A stretch of 64,000 nt of DNA from assembly GCF_932274485.2 (NCBI RefSeq), contig NC_065882.2:16847390-16911389 (forward strand), read 5' to 3'. Of the stretch, positions 1 to 12,300 are shown piece after piece. The notes beneath the pieces were generated by a model, which was not told the DNA's origin, did not search any database, and saw only the letters and a list, made by a program, of their open reading frames with translations. The stretch is from Patella vulgata (lineage: Eukaryota; Mollusca; Gastropoda; Patellidae). Each line of letters starts with the position of its first letter. The stretch's first letter is position 1. The position numbers and the translations under genes were made by a program.

Positions 1-155
1 TGACAGTTGGAATTTGTTATAAGATTAGGCCGTAGCGCCTTTGTCTGGGCAAAATTTCACCCATAGTACACTGTATGTTGTATACTCATCTTTATTGGCG
101 GAGTTGGAGCAGAAAAGTAGGATGTAAAACCTCATCTCATTTTTAGCTGTTTATT
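1..155 (+). repeat. SINE-B fragment, 3' part, cut by the window edge
   Basis: This matches the 3' half of the SINE family called SINE-B here: the phrases TGACAGTTGGAATT, GGGCAAAATTTC and a tail close to AACCTCATCTCATTT occur in the same order as in the copies at 7484 and 27378. It is diverged and lacks the head because the window starts inside it. Confidence 0.75.
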
Positions 156-1141
156 AATATATGAATAAACACACATTTAGTACGAATGTATATCGTTTTA
201 TCACCTGTGTCCAGCATTTGTCCTTAAGAATGAGAAATAAATACTTTTATATATCACTCTTTTACCACTTTTCAATGATAATTGTCAATTAATTGCTCGT
301 TATTAGGTAAACAATAATATGCCTTGTTAGAATGTTTACTATATTTATCACCTGTTTATCACTATTCAATGTTAATTGTCAATAAATGACTCATTATTAT
401 TATTATTTTATTGTTAATATTATACATACATTTCTTTAGAGCCACTTCCACAACAGTGTTCAGAAATGATTTGCAATATAATACACACAAAGATATGATA
501 AAATACAGAAATGACAAAAGTTAAAATCTGTCAAATATAAAATATAAAATATTGAATAAATTTGATAAATATATATATAAAACAGACAACATTAGGAGCC
601 AGTTATAAGCTTTCTTAAAGGACGCACTACTATGAATAATATAAGGAATTAGCCAATTTCTTACAATGTACTGGAAAATTCTATTTATAGTATAAGCACC
701 CGGTAGCTAGCATCTGAATGGCTAGCCAAATATTACCAAATATCCCTCAAATTTAACCCAATACTACCAAATTCAACCACATGCTACCTTATTATTATCC
801 AAAACTCACAGACTTCTTCAATTGCTTCGAAATCAATGAGTTGATTCCTATAAAGAGACAAACATTTGAAATATCTGTTTATAGTATCAGTGATAAATGG
901 AATGGCTAAGAAATGAATAAATGATTTATTTTAATGAAACAAACGTGTTGTTATTCAAACATTTGAACTTTTATCTCATTTTTTGGCAGTACTGAACCAT
1001 TAATTTATGAAAATAGATTGTTTTTTTGATAGTATTGGTCAATATTTCTAAGTATGGATCAAGGGAGATAACTGTATTAGTGAGATATTGACAATCACAT
1101 TTGCCATACATTTTTTGCAAGTTTTCAACAAATTAACTCAA
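156..1141. other. AT-rich stretch, nothing recognised
   Basis: I see no coding exon and no known repeat family here. Short TACCAAAT-type runs near 730-790 and a return of TTGGGTAGTATTGGG near 1990 look like low-complexity sequence. Confidence 0.5.
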
Positions 1142-1880
1142 TTTTTATGCGTCCACATTTTCATTCGGAAGTATATTGTCGTCGGCCCAGTCTATCCGTA
1201 CGTCCATCCACAATTTGTTTGTGGACACTCTACAGGTCATAATTCTTATCCAATTTTGACGAAACTTGAAATATAGGTTTATCCCCAAAAGATCTCAGTT
1301 CCTTTTGAAATTGACATGTTTCGTATCCAAACTTCATGGATTATGGCTCCTGATTGTACGAAAAATCACATTTTTAGCTTGTGGATCCTGTAGAGGTCAC
1401 AATTTTTATCTGATTTAGATGAAACTTGAAATGTATGTTTATAACCCAAAGATCTCTGTTCCTTTCGATATTCGTGCATATCAGACTGCAACAACCTGGA
1501 TTATGGAGCCTGATTGTATGAAAAATCACGTTTTTAGCTTGTGGTTCCCCTAGAGGTCACAATTTTTATCTGATTTTAAAAAATGTTTAAATATATCAGT
1601 GTTACAACCTAATGATGGTTTTCTGAAAATCGGACCGAAACTGCTAGACAAAATGGCCGAATCCTTGTACGCAAATATAGTGTGAAAGTATGTAATACCA
1701 AGGTTGTGGACCCTCTAGAGGTCAGAATTTTTATCTGATTTGGATGAAACTTTGAATAAATGTTTGTATCTCAGAGATTTCGATTCCTTTTTGATTTTCG
1801 CTCTTATTGGACTATAACTTCCGGGATTATGTCCCCTGATCGTACGAAAAATTGCTTCTTTTTTTTTTAGCTTGTTTTCT
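1142..1880 (+). repeat. Tandem-array element, ~160 bp units, with ATRCGYCCACATT left end
   Basis: The left end, TTTTTATGCGTCCACATTT followed by GTATATTGTCGTCG, is shared with the elements at 9538 and 50804. The body repeats a unit starting GTGGAC...AGGTCA at 1221, 1381, 1541 and 1706, so the period is 160, 160 and 165 bp. Each unit holds AATTTTTATCTGATTT and a GATTATGG...CCTGATTGTAYG phrase. The array ends near TTAGCTTGTT. The period and layout recall the pearl/BIV160-type elements of molluscs; that family link is an inference. Confidence 0.75.
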
Positions 1881-2618
1881 GTCCATCTCTTGCAAAATGT
1901 TAGCGTATCTTGCATGGTAACCACTTGTTTTTATATAATTGAAGTATTATATTACTTTTTCACAATAATGATCTAGTATTTAATTAATATTGGGTGGTAT
2001 TGGGTAGTATTGGGTGAAACGTCCTGCCCTGTTTTGTCTGCCACGATATTATCGCATCGTTAAAATGTTTATTATACTTATCATAATCATACATTTGTAT
2101 TCACCAATAAAAATTTTTTTTTAACAATTACTTTCTAACAAACTAAAAGTGAAAATATGGTTGTTTTTCCTGTATGTCACAGATGTAATAGTTTGAGCGA
2201 TTGTGTGGTTCTTGTTGATATATGTTAGTTGTTATACAAAATGTAATGGCACGACTGAGCATCACACCTTTTTTGGTGTTCTAAAACTGCAACATTTGCA
2301 ATGGAAAATTATGTACCAATAAACTTACCAAGTATTAAAAATTCTATCGAGAACTTGACATTATTTCTCTTTATGACAAGTTAACTATCTCTGTGAATTT
2401 AAATAAAATTGATCAAGAACTCTGACTATTTGAAGAAAATGTTGTTGGTCAAAAGATGACAGGGTGCTAAATGACAGATGGAATGAATGGCAATATACGA
2501 CTACGTTGATTATGGGAAGACAGAAAAGCCTGTAGGATATTTTCTGTGTATGTATGCGTGAATAAGGGAAGACTATAGTATTGAATATAGAAATCCATGA
2601 CCATTTAGAGAGCCAAAC

Positions 2619-2988
2619 CAATCTGATTAAAGTACTGGTCTATATTTCGTTTCGTTTTTTTATAATTTCGATGGCCTACACTACATGAAGGTCTGACAAG
2701 TTATAGTGGGAGTTCATGTCAGGGGTCAAACGAGTGGTTTTTGACCCTATGACGTCAGACATAAATTAAACTATCAGCGTTGATGTTTCTAGTGGTTTAC
2801 CCACAGTTCTGTGCACCAAAAGACCCAAAGCTTGCCATAACAGACCGTTTCATTGGCTAATCCCTCACATCAGCTAGAACACGTCAATGATAACAACTCT
2901 TCCAGATCCTAGTGTAGTAAAGACAAGTAAAACAAAATTTTGAACTATAAAAACGAAACGAAATAGGATCTGTGTTTTAATCAGATTG
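2619..2988. mobile_element. MITE-6 copy 1, 370 bp, 9-bp target duplication
   Basis: Imperfect terminal inverted repeats of about 30 bp start CAATCTGATTAAAG and end TTTTAATCAGATTG. The direct repeat GAGCCAAAC flanks it at 2610-2618 and 2990-2998. A second copy with the same ends lies at 35750-36096. No coding capacity is seen. An 8-9 bp duplication fits the hAT or Mutator type; I cannot choose between them. Confidence 0.85.
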
Positions 2989-3093
2989 GGAGCCAAACCA
3001 GCTTTGCAAGTATGGCACTGGCTCAAAAATCATAAAGTCAATGATCAGTCTATATGGCGGCTGAGAAAGATCTTTGGGAGTTTCATGCAGGTA

Positions 3094-3773
3094 CAGTGGC
3101 GGCGCCAGGGGGGAGCATGGGGGGGGGGGGCATTTGCCCCCCCATCAATCTGGTCTGCCCTCTGTTTGCCCCCCCAATAATTTTAGAAAATAAAAAAAAG
3201 TATTTGTGATACGTTTTGGTAATCAGTGCCTTCTACGGTGAATAAATCCCACATCCCCACTCAGTCATAAACTTGCATGTTGTAGAGCATTTCCGACAGT
3301 CTATTTTTCAAAATTTTCTTGGCGAAGTCCCCAAAGACTCGCTATTTGGCGCTCACAAGGGGAATTCGTTGAGGTTCGCAAGTCCGTTCGTTTGACATTT
3401 TGTTCTCTAGTCGGAAAAACTAGTGATCAGGCGACAGACAGTATCTGGTCAGATCTATTTATCTCAACAATCGGTGCCTGACAGAATACTGTAAGACAGC
3501 ATTTCCGGCCGTCTATTTTTCAAAATTTTCTGGGGGAGGACTCCCCACTTTGACGCTCGTGAGTGGGCTTCGTCGTGATTCGCAAGTCCGTTCGTTTGAC
3601 ACTTTACCTCATCTATCAGTGCCTGAAATACTGCCAGGCTGCATTTCCGGCAACCTGTTTTTCAAAATTTTCTGGGGGAGGCCCCCTACCCCTTGTTGAT
3701 TTGAAGCTCGTGCCTTTGCCCCCTTAACCTTGGACTTTGCCCCTCCAATCACTGACGGCTGGCGCCGCCACTG
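3094..3773. mobile_element. Non-autonomous hAT element, CAGTGGCGGCGCCAG ends
   Basis: Perfect 15-bp inverted ends CAGTGGCGGCGCCAG / CTGGCGCCGCCACTG enclose 680 bp with G-rich and C-rich runs. The 8-bp target duplication TGCAGGTA lies at 3086-3093 and 3774-3781. An 8-bp duplication and a CAG...CTG end are typical of hAT transposons. There is no transposase. The target reads as a splice-donor-like CAG|GTA (see findings). Confidence 0.92.
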
Positions 3774-3844
3774 TGCAGGTAGGAGGTTGAGACAAGGAAT
3801 AGTGTCTAGTTGTTACTGTGGGATAAAAAAATTGAGGTTCTGTG

Positions 3845-3985
3845 TATATTATTGGCAGCACGTGAAAGATCCCTTACAGCGCGAAATTGAAATAAGAATG
3901 GGTTGTAGCGCCATTGTTCGACAAAATATCCATTCATAGAACATTGCATTATGTAAGAAATTACATCCTATTTCATTTCCAAGAC
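3845..3985 (+). repeat. Old SINE-B fragment
   Basis: Diverged match to the SINE-B body: GCACGTGAAAGATCCCTTACAG, then GGTTGTAGCGCCATTGT, then a tail near TTACATCCTATTTCATTTCC. The head is missing. Confidence 0.6.
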
Positions 3986-4125
3986 TCTTTACAGTAATAG
4001 ATACTGAGAAACATGTGCTTTTATACTATTGTTCTCAAATATTATTGTCTTGATCGGGTGTCATTTCCTTCAGAATTGCAAGATTAAAATGTATCTCTCA
4101 AACTATATTTAAAATCATCCGTCTA

Positions 4126-4646
4126 TTAAAGATGGGGTCCTGCGTACAAACTGGTTGATTTAATGGTATATATGGACTAAAAACTTATTCAAACTAATTA
4201 ATTTGTCATAACTTTGCTTCAAATCCTTCTCAAACATTGTAATTGCGAAGGAATGTCCTGCTCTAAAAATTTGATCAAACCAGGTCATGTTTACGCCAAC
4301 GTGACTTACCTCTTTTGGAAGTCAGAGGAGAATTCATTACATACATAAGACGATGTTGTCTTTAATTGCTTACTATTTATTACAAATATCAAATCCTAAT
4401 TAAATTCTCGGATTATCCAATACCCCCGTCTTTTTCTATCATTTTTATCTCAGAAAGTGTTGTACGTCTAACTCTTCATTAAGTTCTTACATTTTTGTCC
4501 TGTATACGCTCCATGAGTGTTTTTCGGGGAATTCAGTATTTTTCTAGTAAGATTGGATATCTCTACTTTCCATATATACCAAAATTACCATACTTTTATT
4601 GGAAATAACCATCCGATAAATACTTTTCTGGGAACCCATCTTTAAA
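4126..4646. mobile_element. MITE-3 copy, 0.52 kb, TTAA-flanked
   Basis: Ends are TTAA-AGATGGG and CCCATCT-TTAA, so TTAA is the likely target duplication. The inner sequence recurs at 52598-53795, including TTTTCTGGGAA, TTTTTATCTCAGAAAGTG and GAATTCATT. There is no open frame. Confidence 0.8.
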
Positions 4647-4666
4647 GTGCTAATGGTCATTGCATC

Positions 4667-4670
<4 letters not shown>

Positions 4671-4697
<27 letters not shown>
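4671..4697. repeat. (TA)n microsatellite
   Basis: A run of about 13 TA dinucleotides directly follows the MITE-3 copy. Confidence 0.9.
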
Positions 4698-5003
4698 TAC
4701 AAATTTCTCTGCATGATTTTGCTAACTAGAGGTGTATTTAAAGGTTGATTTATTACACCTCACTGAATCCTCAATAATTTGGCAGTTTCAGCCTCAAAAC
4801 TTTTATCTGGCTTTGTACATTGAAGGTCTCCTATAACAGAATCTATGATATCAAACAGCTCTGTCTACTAAGCATACAGTTTTAAACTGAATGCGTTCTT
4901 TGTGTAAGATTTAGATAAAGAGCTAGCGATTCTTGCTATAATAGTTAAAAAATAGATAATGCAAAATGAATATATTGAAAATTTCATTCAAATTACTCTA
5001 TTC

Positions 5004-7214
5004 CAGGGCTAGAAATTCGTCATTTTTTGCAAGAATCTAAGAGGATTCTCATATATGGCATCTGCGTGAATCCTCCAAATCTTAAATAATAATACTGTCT
5101 AAAAAACAAGATTGAGTTTATTGTGTAAATCTAAAACATCAAAATACAAGAACAATGATAAAAATAGAACAATCATATGGATTTTTACGTAAACACTATA
5201 AAAGTGTCAAAAGTAATATCCAGAAAATGCCTTAGTCAAAATAAGGTGATATATGGCACCATAGAGCTGGGCGATATTTCGATTTTGATTTTTCTGGATG
5301 ATATTTAACATAAATATTGAAAAAAAAAGTCTCCCAAATTATGTCATTTACGATATTTTATTACTTTATGATAAATAAATAGCAACAAATACTGTTATAA
5401 ATTCCTGAGTTTTCATTCCACGAAGTTAGCAAATGCCGATAAAGAGCTTTGTTTACGTCACATGACTTCGCGTTCACTTTTCCACCCGACCAATACCGTT
5501 AGAATTAACCCTGCGTGTATTCATTGACAAAATGTTTATACAGATGCTTTGATTTTCCAAAGGCATCATTGATTTTCAGATTGAATTAAATTTTGATAAA
5601 GCAGTAATATAAATAATGCCAACTGTATTGAGGGTTCCGGTAGGCTGATTATCTTTCAGCGTTGAACGTGTCATGGCGGTCCGTGATCCGGAAAAAAATA
5701 TTTGACTAAATCAATGGACACTTTTTGACATACAACTTATGTTTTATATTATAATTTAGTATTTTTGCATTGCATAATGCATTTTCAAGAGGGTATGCGC
5801 TTGAATGAGAAAAAAAGAGATTCCTAGGGTAAATGAATAGCATCCAATTGTGTACCCGTAGTTTAAAAACATGCACGGCCGAAAGAACACAAACTATTTT
5901 TAATGGTTTTTTTTGTGCATCCTTCATATAAATATTCGTAATTTAAATAAAATATCATAATTAATATACTGGAAATTAAAATTGTAATAAACAACATAGG
6001 CCAATATTTTTAGCAAGTCTTCATGGCTATAGATAGATAGATAATTATGTTAAAAACTTTTAATAATATTGGCTAGAAAGTGTCAATCAAGTGAATACTC
6101 CGGGGGTTATTTCCAACTTTTTATACATGTTTTTTTTACATTTAAAAAAAACTGATGTTATTGACATTTTATAAAATATCGCGATATAGTGATTATATCG
6201 CGATGTTTTTTGAAAGTATCGCGATATCTGTTTCCAGGGATATCGCCCAGCTCTACACCATGGCATTTTTTCATAGCACAATTTGTAGTCTTTTGTCCAT
6301 CACGTAACTAGTCTCGTAACTTGCAAAAGTTTTTATTCATTCGTCGATGATAGACAAACGGCACAATGATCACGTGACAACCACAATTGAAATTGCGATA
6401 AAATCGTACAACTATGATATAGCTTCAATAATATTTTTAAAATTAAGCCTCTGTCAGCATGTGTATAAACGCTATTTAGATGTGGTTTATTGACCTAATT
6501 CCAACCAATATGTCAAGTGTCATAGGAATTCAGTATTTGAGATTCAACGGGAAAATACCCACTGTTTCTTTTTCCGTGTATTCGGTGTTCTACCAGGGGA
6601 TTATATTCAATAAAGATTTAAATTTACCTAACAACTGGTCAGTGAATCCATCAATGTATGATCCAGTTATTATTTTAATATCTACCTGTACCTGCACTTC
6701 ACACGGACGGAGCGTAAAGACATGCAATTCGCAAACCATGCTGAGATCGTCTTTATTCGCCACGTTGAGTATTTTACTGAACCTTTTATGAATTATCAGC
6801 AAGTGTGTTTTGTTTTTTTACCGGATTGTGAAAAATCACCGTTAAATGTGCTAATTGCTCGGATTAAGAACCATACGAGGTATGACCGTTGTTGTAGCCG
6901 ACAAGCAAATTGATTGTCTTTTTTTATTAACAAGTAATAATTACCCCGTTGTAATTTAGCCAAAAGTAGATTGATTTATGATACCATAGTGATGGATTCA
7001 TTGTTTTACCAATCCGCTAGATTAAATGTCAGTTAGCTAAAGCCGACAAAATACAGCCGATACTGACCGACATTCAATAGTCAGACTCAACAATTCTCCA
7101 AGATTTTTTTTTTTTTGATTTTTTTTAGAAAAATTTTACGCGAATCCTTGTAGATTCGCAGCATAAGCTCTTGCGCGAATCAGATTCGGAGATTCGCATG
7201 AATTTCTAGCCCTG
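5004..7214. mobile_element. hAT-like element with CAGGGCTAGAAATTC ends, nested in MITE-1
   Basis: Inverted ends CAGGGCTAGAAATTC and GAATTTCTAGCCCTG (one or two mismatches) bound 2.2 kb. The flanks keep only a short degenerate duplication (TATTC / TTTTC). The inner subterminal region repeats GATTCGC / GCGAATC motifs. A second hAT-like element (5262-6255) lies inside it. Short open frames around 6480-6790 show no transposase motif, so it looks non-autonomous. Confidence 0.75.
5262..6255. mobile_element. hAT-like element, TAGAGCTGGGCGATAT ends, copy 1
   Basis: Inverted ends TAGAGCTGGGCGATATT and GATATCGCCCAGCTCTA, with subterminal ATATCGCGATAT palindromes at the right side. It is a relative of the element at 41404-42481, which has a clean 8-bp target duplication. 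Here the flanks share only CACCAT. It contains no recognisable gene. Confidence 0.85.
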
Positions 7215-7483
7215 TTTTCTGAGCGAAGATATTAGCCTTTGAAGGTTTGACAAGATATGTGCATTGATTGTAACCACCATACTGGTTGTTCGAGGCTAAG
7301 CCAAACCGTTCTAATCTACTTATTATCAGAGATATCCGATGGCATCAAGAGTTGATTATGGTTTTGTCATGTTAATAAATGTCTAATTAATAGTTTATGT
7401 AACATTTCAGGCCTAAAGAAAGGCCTGCAATAGGCAGATTTAGCTCTTGCAAAATGTATGTTTAACTATTTGTTTAACTGTCT

Positions 7484-7771
7484 CACCCAGATTTTCCTGC
7501 ATGGTTCCCCCTTGTCAGTGATGCAGGACGGAGGGCCTGACAAGGACAGCTGTCTAGTCATTCGGATGAGACGCAAAACCAAGGTCCCTTATACACATTG
7601 GCGTGCACGTAAAAGATCCCTTGACAGTTGGAATTCAATGTAAGAGTAGGCTGTAGTGCCGCTGTCCGGGCAAAATTTCCCTCATAGCACCCTGTATGGC
7701 GTATACCCGTCTTCAATAGCCCAGTTTGGAGCAAAACAGTGGGACATTAAACCCAATTTCATTTCATTTCA
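7484..7771 (+). repeat. SINE-B copy with 13-bp target duplication
   Basis: 5'-truncated SINE-B, from CACCCAGATTTTCCTGC to the tail AATTTCATTTCATTTC. The perfect direct repeat TGTTTAACTGTCT flanks it at 7471-7483 and 7772-7784, a mark of LINE-driven insertion. The body has GGACAGCTGTCTAGTC and GTAAAAGATCCCTTG. It sits right after the end of MITE-1 copy A. Confidence 0.93.
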
Positions 7772-8555
7772 TGTTTAACTGTCTTTATGAAACTTGATGA
7801 AATTTTATTTTTAAACTTGCAATAATCCTGTTAAAGTGATTACCAAGCTTGCATAGATGGAACTGGCGGAAGTTTACATTTCTTTATATTGTTGCCCCCC
7901 CACCTTCCAGAGATAACTGGGGACAATTAATATAAAGTTTATCTGTCCACCAAATCTCAAGTTTATATTATTTGATAGTTGGACAAATTTCCTTATAAAT
8001 GTACCGGGTAACTCTATAATGACACTTTTTATATGATCAAAATGAAATCTTTTGTGTGTGTATATTGAAGAGACTATCTTTTCACATTATCTTGTAGTAT
8101 GCTTTTATCAAATTGATTATTTTCTATAATCAGCATAAATCTTTAAATAGTTGTATTATTAAAATCTTGATAAGCTTCTTATTATTATTAAAATAGATTC
8201 TATATTGTATAAATATTGATTATCATTAACACATTGTATGTTAACAGCGTCACTGACACAGTTGCTCAACTCTGCTATCAGAGTTGGTTAAAGCAAAAAA
8301 ATTAGTTTGCTTATAAATTGAATTAATGACAGCTGACACAAAATGTAAAATTGTCTGCAATAATTCAATTATTCACAGCAATAATTCAGTTGTTGTCAGT
8401 AATATTAATAATTAAATTATTGTACCATGAAATTAATGTAACCTGAAAGTTGTCCACATAAATGCTAGTTGGCTATTACATATGTTTTTGTACAAATTTA
8501 TAAATTTATGGGAGACCGTGGGGTGGGGGAATTTGCCATGTTCTGATGGCTCTTG

Positions 8556-9024
8556 TTAAAAATACATTATGTAAGATTTAAATAAAGAGCTGGCCATTCT
8601 TGCTATAATAGTTAAAAAAATTAATAATGCAAAATGAATATATGGAAAATTTCATTCAAATTACTCTATTCTGAGCTAAGTTATCACTGTTTGAAGCTTT
8701 GACAACATGTGGCAAAGATTGTTTATTATCATAGCATAGGTACTCGTTCATCAATACTAAGCCTGTTTGTAATTTTGACAAGATGTGTGCATTGATTGTT
8801 TATTATCGTAACCACAGCACTGGTATATTCGAGACTCTGACTTCCTTTTTACAATTAAATCATTAAATGGCCGAACTGTTCTAAATCTTAAACCTCCGAT
8901 GGCATCGAGGGTTGATTATGGTCTTGTCATGTTAATAAATGTCTAATTAATAATTTATATAACATTTAGGCCTAAAGAAAGGCCTGCAATAGGCAAATTT
9001 AGTTCTTGAATAATGTTTCTTTAA
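8556..9024 (+). mobile_element. MITE-1 copy B, about 0.47 kb, near full length
   Basis: TTAA-AAATACATTATGTAAG at the left and TAATGTTTC-TTTAA at the right form the terminal inverted repeat with TTAA as target. It is the best uninterrupted copy in the window. Inner landmarks are AAGAGCTGG, TCTATTCTGAGC, GTTGATTATGGTC and GGCCTAAAGAAAGGCCTG. It is non-coding. Confidence 0.85.
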
Positions 9025-9302
9025 TACTAGAATTGATTAATAGTTTGAATATAGTAAAATAAACCAGTATTTGTTGTGTTATTATAACCTATCAATTACT
9101 AAAAAAAAGCAATTTAATTTCAACCTTTGTCTTGTGGTCAGGATTGGAAAGAAAAAATTATGAAAAAATGGATCTGGAAAAAAAAATGTACTCTTACTCT
9201 TAAGTGGCAATACATTAACGTGAACATTAATATGAGTTCTTAATCATTACCTGTAACCAGGCTAAATGACATATATATTATTGTTAACTCCTGTCATTTC
9301 AG

Positions 9303-12300
9303 CATAAAGATAATAATCAGGCCTGGAATTTATTTCAACAAGTTATATCCTTTGCTAATGATGCCAGACATAATAAATTTGCTTTCCGCTTATTAATGAA
9401 GGTATTATTCAACATTTGTTTGCTAATTGAGTTTATTTGTTATGAGGTATCCAGGTGAAAATGTGGGTAGATAATTAATAAAGATACCAATTAACGAATG
9501 TCATTATATTCTCTTTATTTGATGAAATATTGTATTTGTTTTTATACGCCCACATTGAAATGTGGTCGTATATTGTTGTCGTCCCTGTCCGGCGTTCCGG
9601 CGTCCACAATTGCCTCTAAAGGCTAAAGTTAATATCCGTTTGACTTTAAATTCATAGACAGTGTTTAAGGTCATGAGACCAATAATTACTGCCAGAGTTA
9701 TAGCCCTTGATTACTTTGAAAAATCTTGTGGCTAATGTTAATATCCGATTGACTTTAAATTTATACACAGTGTTTAAGGTCATGAGACGAAGAAGCCTAT
9801 TGATTTTTAACTATTTCCTATAATTACTGCCAGAGTTGTGGCCTCTTTTCACTTTGAAACATATTGTGGACGCTTTGGAGGCTAAAGTAAGTTAATATCC
9901 GATTGAGTTTAAATTTATACACAGTGTTTAAGATCATGAGAAAAAGAATCCTATTGATTTTCAACTATTTCTGATAATTACTGCCAGAGTTATGGCCTTT
10001 GGTTACTTTGAAATATCTTGTGGACACTCCAGAAGCTACAGTTAATATCTGATTGCTATTAAATTTATACACAGTGTTAAGGTCATGAGACGAAGAAGCC
10101 TATTGATTTTCACCGATTTCCGCTAATTATTGCCAGAGTTATGACCCATGATCACTTTGAAAAATCTTGTGGATGCTCTAGATACTAAATGTAATTTCCG
10201 ATTAACTTAAAAATTTGTACACAATGTTTAAGGTCATGAGATGAAGAAGCCTGTCAATTTTCAACGATATCTAATGATTATGGAAATTGATATTAAATGT
10301 TTTGTATGCTAAATGTTAGAATAGGGCAGAACTAGAAGCCAAATCGGTTGCTACTCGTAATCAGATTTTAGTGTGTTGTAAATGTTTTCATTTCTGACAA
10401 AAGAAAAAAAACATGCGATAACCCTTGATTCCCCAGACGATTTAGCTGCTGTGGGTGTATGTTTCATTGCCTGGCAACCTATGTTTGTTATTTGCCCACA
10501 TTTTAACAAAAATGTATACTGCTATCACCCCTGTTCCTGTTCAAATTTCTTGTTAGCACAATAGACGAAACAATACTTTATATGTCAAATTTGTGTGTGT
10601 CTGTCCATCAAGCCTGGAAATAAGGCACCTGCCACTGACAATGTCAGGCACAGATTCAGGTGTTGTCGGGCACTAAACCTCTGGGGCCTGTCATTTTGTC
10701 TGGCACTGATTTGTCTTTTTTATTGATATTATTTATACATTAAGTTGAAAATGTCAGGTACTATTAGTATTTCATTGGTGCCTGACATTTTGTCAGGTAT
10801 ATGTAAAACCGTTATTTCCAAGTCTGCTGTCCGTCCATCTGTTCTTGGTCACGTTTCTCTTTAGCATAATAGATGCAACATTAATCCATACATCATTTTG
10901 TTCCCCGCCTTCTGGAGAAGCAGAAGACTATTATTGAAATGGCCGAATGGTTAGTACGTGTGCGTTGCATCATAAGGTCAGTCAATGAGTCAACTGGCGT
11001 GGGTTCGATTCCCCGGTTGTACGTGACAAGGAGTAGAGTCCTCTGTCCAACTTCGTGGGTATTTCTCCGGGTCGCCCAGTTTCCTCCCACTGCTAAAGAC
11101 CCCTACGCGCAAGCGAATTATTGAAATAAAATTGAACCATGTGCTAGGTCCGAAATTACCTAATTACCTAAACCCTCTCTCTCTCTCCCATCTATCTGTC
11201 ACAATAAGTCTGCTTCTAATTAAGTTAGAATGTTCAATCTTGAAGTCTTGATTGAGGTGGATGATTAGCATTTTCTGCTAAGGTTAAGCAGGGATAAGCA
11301 ATTTCATTGATCAAGACTTTGGAACTAAATAACTCTGCTTCTAATTGTTCAAACTTGGTGTAAGGTGCATGTCTTGACTTTTGACTGAGTTGGATAATGA
11401 ACACTTTTAGGTGAAGGACAGATAAGCATTTTGATTTGTTGATGCTTTGATGTTATTTGAGTGAGTGGATGAAACTTTGTGTATGGTTTGATTATATCAA
11501 TACCGTGACTAAATTCGATAATGAACATTTTCTGTCAGCTTAAAGGCACTGATTGCCGTTTGTATTTTTCATACAATATCTAATTTTTTTTGGCTTAACC
11601 CTCGCTAAAATGTACTCAGATTCTTTATTTAACATCTAATTAAACAAACATAATCTAATATGTAATCTAACTGTAGATAGTCTTCCGACTTTCAATTTAA
11701 TTGGATTAAAAAGAGGCACTGTCTTGTTTTCACTAGATCCTGTGTCAATGTAGGCTTCTTTAGATTGAGTTGTTTCAATGGCATTTAGTAATTGAACTGG
11801 AATATACAGGTCGCAATTCTATGGAATACAATTACTGCTTATTACTGAGCAATGTTTCGACTAGGCTTCTCTAGGCATTATGCCTGATATATTCTTTAAA
11901 GTGATATGGGCTGTCCATCTCTCGTCTGTCATTGAGTCAACTGGCGGGGTTTCAAATCCCCGGTTATACGTGACAAGGAGTAGGGTCGCCTGTCCAACCT
12001 TGTGGATTTTCTCCGGGTCCTCCGGTTTCCTCCCACTGCTAAAGATCCCTACGCGCAAGCGAATTATTGAAATAAAATTGAACCATGTGTTAGTCCCGAA
12101 ATGACCTGGTTTTGTCGAGTGGACGTTAAACCCCATTTCTCTCTCCCTCTCTGTCCATCTCTCTTAAATGATGAAACCTAATGATTTTCAATGATTTCAA
12201 CTAGAACTTCCCATTTGTTGTTAGCAGTGTAGAGGCTTTATTTATAATCTGAGCTATTTAAAAATTTATATGTGTTATTTACCTTATAAATGCTTGGAGG

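Larger units (their letters stand above)
4882..7465 (+). mobile_element. MITE-1 copy A, split by a nested insertion
   Basis: Left part 4882-5003 and right part 7215-7465 match the MITE-1 family (TTTAGATAAAGAGCT..., GGCATCAAGAGTTGATTATGG, GGCCTAAAGAAAGGCCTGC). Between them sits the 2.2 kb hAT-like element at 5004-7214. The uninterrupted target CTCTATTCTGAGC is preserved in MITE-1 copy B near 8675, which confirms the insertion point. Confidence 0.8.

Noticed and set aside
2986-3180. GTF3C3 upstream exon
   Set aside because: The translation does not resemble the expected part of GTF3C3. No other upstream exon was found in 1-9302 either.
6480-6791. 103-codon plus-strand frame
   Set aside because: Lies inside a non-autonomous hAT-like element and shows no transposase motif.
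10938-11010. tRNA gene on the plus strand, with A and B boxes
   Set aside because: The same head recurs in many copies with a common body and a CT tail. The acceptor stem does not close. It is a SINE head.
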